Source: Tamarix chinensis (lineage: Eukaryota; Streptophyta; Magnoliopsida; Caryophyllales; Tamaricaceae). From it: a stretch of 64,000 nucleotides of DNA. The DNA lies in assembly GCA_030549775.1 (NCBI GenBank), contig CM060178.1:68190896-68254895 (forward strand), written 5' to 3'. The position numbers and the translations under genes were made by a program. Of the stretch, positions 49,320 to 60,846 are shown piece by piece. The notes under the pieces are model-generated. The model was given only the letters and a program-made list of their open reading frames with translations, was not told the origin of the DNA and searched no databases. How positions within the stretch are numbered: position 1 is the stretch's first letter; the number at the start of each line of letters is the position of its first letter.

Positions 49320-50290
49320 ATTTATACCCAATCGTGTATTACTAATACCACCAAACCTTATTTTCTTACTTAACACCAATAATTTCTTAGCATGTGCATT
49401 TATTTGCATAATCACCCTTACACCTTTAAAATTATCCAAATACCCCTATACCATATATTATCACCATTTATACCCAAATATGAAATACTAATACCACCAA
49501 ACCTTATTTTTACACATGAACACCTTTTAACACTTAGCATGTATATTTATTAGTATAATCACCCTTGCACCTTCAAAATTATCAAAAATGCCCCTATACC
49601 ATATATTATCACCATTTATATCCAAACATGAAATACTAATACTACCAAATCTTATTTCCACATATAAATACCCTTTAACACTTAGCATGTTTATTTATTA
49701 GTATAATCACCCTTGCACCTCCAATATTACCAAAATACCCCTATGCCATATAATAACACAATTTATACCCTACACATATTACTAGCATCACCAAACCCCT
49801 ATTTTCATTTATAGTACCAATTACCACTTATCATGCATACTTATTAAGTTGGCTCCCTTTACACATGCCAAATTACTAAAATGCTCCTAGGCTATAAAAT
49901 ACTAATAATCATACCCAACCATGTGCTATTAACACCACAAAACCCTTAATATTAGTCTTAGCACCAATTATCACATATCATGTGTGTTTATTTAAGCATA
50001 TTCCACTTTACATGCAAAAGCACTAAAATGTCCCTAAAACCCAAAATATTAATAGTCATACCCCATATATATCATCAACACAACAAAACCTTATTATTAT
50101 TCTTAGCACCAATTATTCCTTAACCACAACATTTATTGGAATTATCACCATCACACATTAAAATTTACCAAAATACCCTTAGACCCTAAAATAATGACAT
50201 TTCTACTATCACATACCTTTATAATCTACCAAACCCCCATATCCACTCTTAACAACATTCCTAACACATTAGGCATCCTATTTAGGTTTG
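49320..50290. repeat. 146-bp-period tandem array
   Basis: The anchor ACCAAACC-like word has its AAACC (AAATC in the third unit) at 49353, 49499, about 49647, 49793, 49940, 50086 and 50231. The spacings are therefore 145-148 bp over seven units. Each unit also carries CCATATATnATCACCATTTA and CTTAGCATG landmarks, clearest in the first four. The 76-80 codon frames here (49109, 49261, 50381) are repeat translation. Confidence 0.88.
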
Positions 50291-50759
50291 AACCCCATAA
50301 GGTGTCTAAATGACCAAATTACCCCTAAAGCTCCTATTAGTTCTATTTCTCTATAAGTGTTTATACTCTCTTAACCTAACATGTATATACACATGACACC
50401 CATCATCAACATTAACCCCTTTTTCTTAGTTACCCCTTTCACAAATAGCACACCATATATAAGACAATATAATAATCATGAGTTGGAAATTAAAACAACA
50501 TATTTACCTAAATCACATATTAAAAATCCTAATGTGCTAGCATACGATAATCCATATATTTTAGTGAGTATAACTGTTACCTTATTTTCAATAAAACCAA
50601 CCTTAACCGATATCCTAGTTTAAGATGCCTAAGCTTTGATTAATGAAATTATGTACCTATCATAATATCACAAGTGCAATATTAATATTAGATAAATAAA
50701 ATATTATTTTTTACTAAAAATTATCAACTAAATATATATAACATTATTAACTATCTAAT

Positions 50760-51940
50760 GCCTTAACTAGGGAAAAAGAGGTAAGAAAAAGGAAGGAGGG
50801 AGGGGGTTTGGGTAGGTTTGAGGGGGGAGTGTTGGTGGTGGTTGTTGGGTGTAGGGGTGAGGTAGGGAGTAGGGGTAGCAGAGAAAGCGATAGTGGATGT
50901 AGGGAGAGGGTGCAGCAAAGGGAGGGATAAGAGGAAGAAATGGAAAGAAGAAGAGAAGGGAAGGGGGAAGATAAGTGGCTTAGGTCAAGTGGTGCAGGGA
51001 GGCTGCTGGGTGGTGTCAAGTGGCTAAAGGGAGGCTGAGGTGGCGGCGGAAGGGGGAGAAGAGGTGGATATAGGTGGCGGTGTAGGGGGTTGAAAGGAAG
51101 ATGGAAGGAAAATGGAGGGACAGGCCACAAGGTGGTTAGCACTGGCAACTCAGGGAGGGTATAGGGTGTAGGAGGAAGGTAGTGGGGTGGCTGGTTGGAT
51201 GGTGGAGGCAGAAAAGGGGAGTTACGGGGCTAGCAAAGAAATAATAAGGGGAGAAGAAAGAAAGCGAAGAGAGGATCAATAGTGAGAAGGAGGGATTTAG
51301 GGAGAAGTGAGGTAGAGAGGAGGGGAATAAGAAGAAGAAAAAGGAGAGAAGAAAGGGAGGGGCATGCGAGGTAGGTGGTATAGGAGGGAGGACTGCGGTC
51401 GTTTGTCTGGCATGGCAGGGTGACAGGGTGAAACAAAGAAAGGCAGGCATGTGAGGAAGGAGGAGGACTAGGGTTACTGGGCTAGAAATAGAAAGAAAGG
51501 ACTGTAGGGGAGGGTGGTATAGACATCGGTTTGTGACGGGTGGTGCAGGCAAGGGTGTAGGGGCACCGGGGGGAGAAAGCTTGTAAGGGGTTAAGGGGGT
51601 GTTTGGTTTGGGGGTTCAGGGGAAGAAGAAAGGAAAGAATTGGGCTGCATAAGGAAGGGGAAGAAGGGGTAGAGTAGTCTGGCCCATGTAGGAGAAGGAA
51701 AGAAAGGGGGAGGAAGGTAGACTAGCCCAAAGAGGGATAGAGGGGAAAGAAAGAAGGAAGAAGAAGAGGATATGGGTATGGGCTGGTCTTGTGGGAGAAG
51801 GAATAAAGTAAAAGGGGAGGAGGTTAGGCTGGCACAATGAAGAAGGGAGGAAGGAAAAGAAATAAAAGGAAGAAAAGAAAAAAGGAAAAGAAAAAAAGGA
51901 AAAGGAGAAAAAGAAAAAGGAAAATATTTTTTTAGAATTA
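50760..51940 (+). repeat. Purine-rich tract of the 47329 LTR
   Basis: About 1.2 kb strongly biased to G/A on the plus strand, at the same relative place as 40720-42090. Minus-strand frames of 133 and 138 codons (50747-51148, 51136-51552) are Pro/Ser/Leu low-complexity strings with no recognisable domain. Confidence 0.8.
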
Positions 51941-54900
51941 AGATTATATATTAGGATAAAATTAGTTTTTGGAAAAAATATTAAATTATTTTATCTTAAA
52001 TTTAGGTATTTATTTAAGATAATACTTTTGGTAAAAATGATGGGTTTGTGATTTATTTATATAAGAAAGGAAGATAAAATGATAAAAATAATCATATTTA
52101 ATTTATTAAATAATTCCATCTATTTTTTAAATCAAGAGTTCCAAAATAAATCAATCAATAATTTAAAATTAAATTATCTCAAATAAGGGTTAAATATTTA
52201 AATTTTGGTTTTAAAAAATTCATGATATTATAATGACCTTCTGTGTGCTATGTGGACCTTATGTACTTTTTCTTTATGATGTGGTGTGGATTTTAAGGGC
52301 AAAGTCCATTTTTTAGGGGATATTAATATAATACTCAAGTTTTCACAACTTCTGATTATGTATAATTAATTGCATAAATAATTGTAGGATAATTTATGGC
52401 TTAAAAAAATTTAGGTGTTTCAGTAGTAATTGTAATTTTATGGCTAGACGTACATTACTTATAAAATACTATTATACCTTTCAACTTTTTAGTTATATCA
52501 TGAAAAATATTCTTATAAAGTTTTATTTGGGTCCTAAATGGGTTTAAATGTAAATTTAGAAATTTTTTTTTAATTTTATTTATATTTGCTATTCCTTTTA
52601 AATTTTATACGTAAATATATAATTAAGGCATGCTAGTTAAAAAGTCATATCAATTTTGTGTTAATAATAATGGAAATTTATATTTAGGTTGGAAATGAAT
52701 AAATATGAGGATATGGAAATTTTTCATATTTTTGGAATAGTTTTGGTATGTATTTTTGTTATTAACTTATAAGCTTGTTAATTCACTATTGGATTAATAT
52801 TTTATAGATCAAACCTTATATTAAATGAATTAAATTTTACACGTGAGTTTAAAATATTATTTGAAGAGTTTTCATAGATATTTGTAATTTTATGAGCTTT
52901 TTTCCTATTGTTCTTCATTTTATCCTTTTTATTGATCCTTCTACTACTAAAAATAATCCTTAAATCCTAAAACTACTATTCATGCCTAAAATTCCTTCTC
53001 TATAATTCCATGATCAGATTTTGTATCAATTTGACAATTTTTATTCATTCAACCAAAATTTAAGCTAACATCACTTTCATACACTTTGTACCTATACTAG
53101 TTATATCCTTTTGGCTTTTCTAGCACCCAACCTTCTTCACTTGCATCCCCATACTTAAATATAAACTTAGATCTCAAATTATTACCTCCCCCATCCTTTG
53201 GTTGATTTTTTGGTTTTTATAGCTTCATTCAACCGAAATATACTACACCACCTTACATACTGAACCATCTTGTACTTTGTTAGTCACATGTTGAACAATA
53301 TACCTCTCTCCCTCTTGTGGTTGTAGATTTTGGTTCCTTCATCACCTATTTATATCCCATTTCACTTGATTTGTTTTTATTTAGCCGTTCTTTTATTTGC
53401 TTCTTTTGGTTGCTCCTACCTCTCTATTCATTTTTTATTTTGCTAAGTGTTCTTGAACTTTTTTGAGCCTAAAATTGAGATCCATCCTCCTCTCTTTCTC
53501 ATTATTCTCTTTTTTTTTTCACTTCTACATTTCCTTATATCTAGACTTTATTTATTTTTAAATAAATATAAATGGTTAGAATTTTTGGTTAAATTGTGAA
53601 GTTTCCATCTTTTGTCTCCTCTTATTATATCTACATTTTTTTAAGGCATTGATGTTCTTTTAGCGATTCTTGGTTTTATTCTGCTATTCGTGCTTGGAAA
53701 AATTAAGCCTATATGCTCATACTAAATATGTAAAAAATTATGTGATAGACATTTGTAGGTACCTATGTTATGCTTAAGTGTAACTTATGCTTCCTTATAA
53801 TCTCAGGAAAAATATGCATGCATCATACTAATTTTTCTAAGCATATGACCCTATATGTTTTATGCAAGAGCATGTTAAATTTATGTATTTTAATACATTT
53901 ATGATAACATAATAGAATAGGGGTGTTGTGGTAAATTAATTATTGATGATTAAGGTTTTATGCACTAAATGGGCTTACTTGTGTTTTAGGAGTAAAATGG
54001 TAATTTTATCAGTTCTAAATTGTTTTTATATTTGACATTTTATATCACTGTACCTATTTTAATGTTATTTATTTGATCATTTTTTTTACTTAATTAAAAT
54101 AATATTTGGTATTAAAATGAGAAATTATTGAATAAATAACATATAAGGGTATTTTAGTCATTTATAACTTATTATGCATAAAAGTATGAACAATAAGATT
54201 AGGATAACCTTAATGGATTTCTATGTTGACCTTATTGTTAGGAGCCCTCGATTTGGTTTGGTAGTTTGTTGGATGCCTCTTCATTTTGACTAAGGACATA
54301 GTCTACACTATAGGTGACCTATGGGCCCTATAGCGGGCATCGATACTTAGGGATTAGGTATTAGGTATCCTAGGATGGGAGGGTATTGTGTTTTCTTGTT
54401 ACACTTGTTTAACTGGAGTAATTTTATGTCTATGGGTTATAAGTTGGGAGGATATTGTGTTACTTTAGTGCTATGGTATGATCAGTGTACTTTATATGTC
54501 TTTGAGTTATTATTGTATCTCCTTGAGTAATTAAAAAATTAAATAATTATTGTACAAGGATTTAGAAGGATTATTATGGTTTGTTGGTTTCAAATTTACT
54601 CTGCGTACTACTTGCTTTTTTTTTTATGTTAGTTTGATAGTTGCATAGGTGCATTATTTGGGTTTGGTATATTGGTTGTAATTGTCTTAGTGCTTTCCTT
54701 ATCATATTATAAGTAGTATAGAGGTGGTTATTATAAAATGCCTTAATTAAGGTTTGGTAGGACACCCTTATTATATTTGGATTAATGAAATAATTGTAAT
54801 ATGGTTAGTATAACATGAATTATGGTATGAATTTGACACTTAGCTATGGTATGTATTATTTATTATTTTACACCATGATACTTTATATTACCTTTTATGA

Positions 54901-55310
54901 GCTCCATATGATATTTTCATGCTTAGTATTGTGTATTGGTTTACTCATCACCATTGTACTAATGAGTTCCATTTTATAGTCCCCTACATATTCAATGGGA
55001 AGTATTTATCTTGCAAGAGTACTTTAAGGGTATAACTTGAAGGTTTTTGATAGGGGTTGAGTGTTAGGACTATCTGGTGTCAATTATTGTAACTTTTGAT
55101 CTGGATATCCCTTGAACTCTTATATCTCATTATGTATTTATTCACTTTTGAATTATAACTCCTTTTTCTGATCTTTTGTTATTAGAATAGTTTAATACTT
55201 TAATGAAATATTTTTCCACATTTTATCAATTCTTGTTCTTAATTTAGCCTTAACACTTAGTGTAAGGAAGGTAGAGTAACTTAACTTATACAGAGCGTAG
55301 CGGTAATGCC

Positions 55311-56197
55311 GGATACAAGTGTTAGAGTATTTGTTAATTGATATCTTTGAAGTTGCAATGGATCGTATTTCTTTGATCTCATTTATTAATTCATACCATT
55401 ACATAATCCAAGATTATGTGATTATGATTGATTGTAGTTGATTGTTCTTCGTTCGTTAATGCTATGGCTAATTGAATATAGAGTTCTTTACCTAGATTAT
55501 TAATCCATTAGACAATAAATCAAGAGCTTGTTTGATTTATTTACAATGAAAGAAAAATAAGATGCAAATATGTATGATCTTACAAATTTAGACATCAAAA
55601 CATTTAAAATTATCCTTTTTTATATGATTACTATATTTAGTAGTTTTATAGTTGAATACCTCATGTCCTTATTTGTTTATTTGTGAATCTAATGTTATAT
55701 TAGGTAGTTTTTAGCATAGTGATTAGTAGTATAAATAAACATTTGTTAACAAACCGGTGTTTTAACATAAATTACTAAATAATTGGTTACATCTTTTTCC
55801 TTATTATATTTCACTCCTACATGTCACTTATTAAGTATTTAAAATTTAGGGTTAAATTTAATGTGTATACGATGACGGTTCAAAATTTTTATGCCATTGC
55901 TAGGGAATGGTGATTATAATATTTATTCCTCTCGTTAGTGTAGTATTTTTAGTTTTAATTATTCTTCCTAATGTTGATCATCTTCATTGGAATGCGTGGT
56001 CTTTTCAAATACTCACACTTTGTGTTATTTTCGGTTGGGAAGAGTGAGCAAATCATCCTACCGATGAACCCAAATTATTCTTTTCCCATAGAAACTCAAA
56101 CACGAAGGTAATTCAAATATGCTTATCATATTCCATTTCCTTTAAAGGAAGTTACACTAATATAGAAGAAGATTGCTTAGATGATTTACTTATTTCA
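55311..56197 (+). mobile_element. Fragment of a Tat/Athila-like Ty3/gypsy element around its primer site
   Basis: At 55890-55907 the sequence TATGCCATTGCTAGGGAA is a decayed version of the tRNA-Asp-type primer site used by Tat and Athila elements, preceded by the usual AAATTTTT. About 570 bp to its left may be LTR and about 290 bp to its right may be leader before gag. No gag domain can be read. The fragment directly abuts the truncated LTR2 of element D and is cut by the next LTR at 56198. Confidence 0.45.
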
Positions 56198-56509
56198 TGT
56201 AATCCCCCAAAATTTTAAAAGCGTATAGTTTAATAAATAACTTTTATTTGGGATAAATTAGCCTTAAATCTATTTAATTTAATTATTTTATGGATTTTTG
56301 AGTAAATAAAATTGGGTATAAATATTTAGTAAATTAAAATAAATATTTTGTTATTTTATTACACTCTTATTATTTAAATAAATTTTCAAACCCTTATTTT
56401 ACTAAAATTATCCTTTTTAACCCTTATATTTTAATTATATAAAATTAAATTATTAAATAAATTTATTACCCAAAAATATTTTATTTTATTATTTTATAAA
56501 TTAAATTAT

Positions 56510-56913
56510 TTTAATTAAACCCATTTCCCTTTTTCTTTTTTCTTTTTTCTTTTTTCTTTTTCCTTTTTCCCTTTTTCCTCCTCTTTTTTCTCTTTTCTTT
56601 CTTTTTCCTTTCCTTCCTTGGGCCGCCGACTGGCCGGCCTGCCCTTTCTCTCCCTGGCGCATGGGCCGCTGGCCCATTTTTCTCCTCCCCTCTGCATGAG
56701 CCAGCTGCCTCCTTTCTTCCGTTCCTTTCTTCCTCGACCAGGCCGGCCTACTTCTTTTTTTTTTCCCTTCGGTCGGCCTGCTCGCCCATCGCAGCTCCCC
56801 CTCCCCTTCTTCTTTCTTTCTTCTTTCTTCTTCCTCTTTCCTCGACAAAATTCCCGACCGCCTGCCATCACTGCCACTCCACCTGCAACTCCCTCTCCCT
56901 TATTGCTTCTCCA

Positions 56914-56947
<34 letters not shown>

Positions 56948-57750
56948 TCTCGTCGTTTTCCTACCATACCGACCCCACCATCTCTCCCTCTCCCTCTCCC
57001 TGCCATTGCCATACCTTCCTTCTCCCGCTCCCTACAACCGCCATTCCTCTACCACCCTACCGCCACCCCTCGAGCACCCTATCCCCTCCTCTCTCTTCCT
57101 CTTCTTTTTCTTCTTCTTCCCCTGCCTCATTCTAGCATTTCTTGTCGAGCTTTCCATGCTCCCCGACCTCCTTTTCTCCCTTTCTTCTCCTCCCATCACT
57201 CACCCTATTTTTACTTCGCTGCCCTATTTGGCCGCTTCTGCCACCTCAACTACCATTTGCACCACCCTTGCCACCCTTTACCTCACCCCGAAACCATCAC
57301 AACCCCCATTGAGCCACCTCGTAGCCTCCTTCTTCCTCCTCTCCTCTTTTTCTCTTTTCTCCCTCCCTTCTCAGCAGCCACCCTACACAGCCTCGATCCA
57401 CCGCCGTTCCACCGTCTCTGCCGCCACCTGAGCCACCAAAGCAATCCTTGCAACCCCCTCTACCACCCCAATCCTACTTTGCCCGAAAACACCACCCAAA
57501 AGCCTTCATTTTCCCTCTCCCTTTTCCTTCCTCATCAGCCCCAATTTTGACTCCCTCCTCAGCCGCCACCTTCGTAGCCTCGCTGCCGTTGCCACCACCT
57601 CTGCTGCCCTTAGCCACCTTCAACCCATCCTCGACTTCTGCACCATTCCCTTGCCCCAAATCCTTCCCCATCATGTCTTTTTCTAAGCCCCAAACCACTA
57701 ACCCGAAAGTGCCCAATTTTCCCTCTTTTCACCACCTTTGAGCCCCCTCC
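56510..57750 (+). repeat. Pyrimidine-rich tract with a 310-codon open frame
   Basis: Strong C/T bias on the plus strand. An open frame at 56618-57550 runs 310 codons, with overlapping frames of 141 and 97 codons. The translation is Pro/Ser/Leu/His/Phe-rich, with no domain, signal or conserved motif. The matching tract at 35590-36830 keeps no equivalent frame of that length. I judge it non-coding: stop codons need purines, so scarce purines open all three frames. It includes a (TC)n run near 56916-56943. Confidence 0.75.
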
Positions 57751-58429
57751 TCCTTCTTTCCTTGCATGCAGTTCATGCTGCATGAGTAGTATGAGCTGCT
57801 ACCTTTGTTGATTAATTTAGGTAATAATTTTTAAGGTATAATTATATTTTAATTTAATTATTTGATTAATTAAGTGTTATAAAGCCTTATACTTTGATTT
57901 TTATTATGTCTAATGTAATAAGTCTTGATATTATTTTTAGGTATTGGTTTTGATAATCAAAGCTTGAACCTTTAACCGGAATATTGGTAAGGTTGTTTTT
58001 GCGAGAATTGAGGTAACCGTTTGAATCTCACTTAAACACATGGATAACGTATGTTAGCACATTAGGCATTTTTAATGTGTATTATACTTGATATATATTG
58101 TTTAATATATTATATGTAGTTTCTTGTGTTGGTTGAGAAAAGGAAGCATGATAGGTTATATGATATGTATGGGAATATTGTTTAAGGTAAGAGTTTGGTT
58201 GTTAATGAAAATATTAAGTATTATCCATGTTGTATTATGCTATTATGTTCTTAATGCATGATTAATATTTTGTGAGTCTTAGGGGTATTTTAGTAATATA
58301 TATATTGTACAAGAATATGGCCTAATATGTGTGGGTACTAAAAGTATATATTAAATATATTAGTTGTGGATGAGGTATTATTATTAATATTTTAAGTAGT
58401 GGGTGTAACAAGGGACAAAATGGTACTTT

Positions 58430-59190
58430 ATAATTAAAAAGAGGTATTATGGTAATTGTATAATAAAAGGGTAAATTGGTAATTTTATAATCAATGGGTA
58501 AAATGGTAATTCTGGAAGTGAAGAGGTAAAATGGTAATTTTGTGATTAAGGGGTAAAATGGTAATTTTGTAATTAAAGGGGCACAATAGTAATTTTGTAA
58601 TTAAAGGGGCAAAATGGTAATTTTGTATTTAATGGGCAAAGTGGTAATTTTGTGATTTAAGGGTAAAATGGTAAATTTGTGATAAAAGGGTAAAATGGTA
58701 ATTTTATAATAAAAGGGTAAAATAGTAATTTCATAATTAGAGGGCAAAATGGAAATTTTGAACTTAAAAGAGGTCAAATGGTAATTTCGTAATTAAGGAT
58801 AAAATGGTAATTTTATAAGTGAAAGGGTATTATAGTAATTTTAGGAAGTTAAGGGGTAAAATGGTAAATTTAAAAGTAAAGGGGTAAAATAGTAATTTTT
58901 TAAATAAAAGGGATAAAAGTGGAAATTGGAAAGGAGTAACTTGGTAATTATAATAATTGAGAAGGGTAAAATAATAATTTAATAAAATAGAAGGGTAAAA
59001 TGATAATTTAATAATGGAAAAGGGTAAAACGGTAAATATGATAATTATAAGGGGCAATTTGGTAATTTAATCAACTAAAGTGGTAATTTGGTAATTAGGA
59101 TAATGAACAGGGGTAATTTGGTAATTTGACCAACCAAAAGGTAATTTGTTAATTATAATAAAGGAAATGGGCAAATTGGTAAGCTAACCA
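58430..59190. repeat. ~28-bp minisatellite (GGGTAAAATGGTAATTTT type)
   Basis: About 26 units; ATGGTAAT-type anchors at 58503, 58531, 58558, 58586 and 58614 are 27-28 bp apart. It is the inverse counterpart of the array at 33950-34832. The 75-aa minus frame at 58830-59057 is repeat translation. Confidence 0.92.
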
Positions 59191-60189
59191 AGCAAATGGA
59201 AAATATATATTAAGTGTAACAATTACAAAGTGTGATTAGTGGCCTAATAAGGGTAAGAGATAGCTCAGTAACCTAAACCGAGTAAGGGTGTAGCTAAGAT
59301 CGAATATGTACTATATGTCCTACAAGCCTTGGATGCCCTATATAATTTTTATATCGTGTTCTATATGCTATTGTCTTAATTGTTTCATGTGTGGTGTGGC
59401 TTGGAACCGAGATGTGTTCATGTGCCCTCTTTTGGTATGTGATAATACGGATATGGCGTAAGTTATGATGTGATGTGATGTGGCCCTTTAGGACATGCAT
59501 GCTAGGATATTTAATGTGGTAATGTGGGATGGAGGCATGAAAAAGAGAAATGGGAGAGAAAGATAACCAAGGGGAAGTAAGTTGGCTAATGTAGGTATGG
59601 GAGGAACTAGGGTTTGCATGGCATGGTTAGAGTCCGCATGGGGGCAAACTTTACGTATGGAAAGTTGCCTCGGGGCGTGAGGAAGGTAATAAAAGTGTCG
59701 TTTGGGTGTCTGGGGGCTTCGGGTGAAAAATTGTACGTAGGATAGTTTAAGGGTGCGTAGGAGACTAATCTAGGGTTGGGAGGAAACCCTGATGTGAGAA
59801 GGTGGAAAAAGAAAAAGAAAATAATAAAAAAAATAAATGAGAATGAGTGGGGTAGAAGGTGAGGGTTGGATATAAGGGTCGTGACACGTGGAGTGTTGAA
59901 ATAGTCCGGATTATGTAAGGTAGAGAAGGATGGGCCACATAGGCCCGGATTAGGGTTTTGGAGAACCCTAGGGTAAGGCGGTGAGTGGGCTTGACCCACA
60001 CACTTAGGAGTCGGGTTTCCGGTGTGAGTAAGTAGATTAAGGGAAGGATGTCGGGGCGAGTTAGGAGGTACCGAGTCTCAAGATATGGGACGGGCCCTCC
60101 TAGGAAGATAAGTATAGCTGGAGTTAGCCATGCATGTCAAGGGTGAAATACTTTCGAATAAGATACAGTAAGACACTAATCACTTAAAG

Positions 60190-60560
60190 AGGAAGATGTT
60201 GAGCCGGGTCCAACTGATCCACCAGTTAGGAATAGTGGTTAGGGTTTTACCCTATAAGTGACCGATCCATTGGTGAATATTAGTGGTGTGGACATCGTCC
60301 GGCAAGTGACCGGCCCACCAACAATAATAGCGGGGGATCCCGAGCTCAATAAACCAAACCCTAATTTGTTAAGACACATAAAAGACACTAAGTACTTACA
60401 ATGGAACACCATGAGAGTTGGGGCCATACCGATCCACCAACATAATAGTGGCCAGGAGCGTTTTGCCCTAGAGACCAATCCACTGGCATATAATAGTGGT
60501 TAGGTGCATTCTGCCCTATACGTGACCAATCCACCGGCTATAATAGTGGGGTTCCCGCAC
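60190..60560. repeat. GTGACCGATCCA/AATAGTGG repeat block
   Basis: Repeated AATAGTGG, AAGTGACCGG and CCACCGG words, matching 39250-39650 in sequence and orientation. The frames at 60239-60503 on both strands follow from the repeats. Confidence 0.85.
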
Positions 60561-60846
60561 TCACATGGATATTTATAATTCGAGTTGATTGGTTAATGAT
60601 GGACTAATGACCTTAAGGCCCTAAAAGTATCGATTATTCATTATGGCCTATTAATGTTTGGTTGACTTGTTAAGTATGTGAATGGACGAAAGTGAACGTT
60701 ACGTATGCACTATTAATATCTGATTGACTTGTTGAATATGTGCATGTATGGATCTGAATATTATGTTTACACCTGTCGTTATGTATGGATATAGTAGTAT
60801 ATCATGTGTTACATTATGTGCCTACTTTTAAGTGCGTTTTTAAAGG

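Larger units (their letters stand above)
47329..52231 (-). mobile_element. Solo LTR (4.9 kb) nested in element D
   Basis: It begins TAGTAATACCCCTAAAATTT and ends TGATATTATA, a decayed inverted pair. The flanks AGTGA (47324-47328) and AATGA (52232-52236) form a 5-bp target repeat with one change. Comparison with 23430-23450 shows the uninterrupted target. The interior matches the outer LTR at 32141-42390 at both ends. No retroviral domains were found. The 67-aa frame at 47619-47822 is not supported. Confidence 0.82.
43774..55310 (+). mobile_element. Non-autonomous long-LTR element D, copy 2 (with nested solo LTR)
   Basis: LTR1 is 43774-46988 (3,215 bp, ending GGGGTGTTACA). The primer-binding site TGGTATGAAAGC lies at 46992-47003. 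The internal region is 46989-47328 plus 52237-52326, together about 430 bp. LTR2 runs from 52327 to about 55310 and lacks its last ~80 bp. It sits at the same position relative to segment C as the copy at 13218. The internal region matches 23098-23528 block for block (GGTTGTG, TGTGCTATGTGGACCTTAT, AAAGTCC). No gag, protease, RT or integrase is encoded, so any movement would need proteins in trans. Confidence 0.82.
56198..60846 (+). mobile_element. Long LTR of the TGTAAYMCCCC family, interrupted on the right
   Basis: It starts TGTAATCCCCCAAAATTTT after a possible TTTCA target repeat (56193-56197). It keeps the same interior order as 35174-40376: pyrimidine-rich tract, minisatellite, GTGACCGG repeats. 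Its right end is not present because a minus-strand Ty3/gypsy LTR begins at 60847; the rest should lie beyond the window. No protein domains were found. Confidence 0.75.

Noticed and set aside
50747..51552. Two minus-strand frames of 133 and 138 codons
   Set aside because: Pro/Ser/Leu strings from the purine-rich LTR tract; no motif, and the tract is shared with other LTRs.
56618..57550. 310-codon open frame as a protein gene
   Set aside because: Low-complexity Pro/Ser/Leu/His translation in a pyrimidine-rich LTR tract, with several overlapping open frames and no domain.
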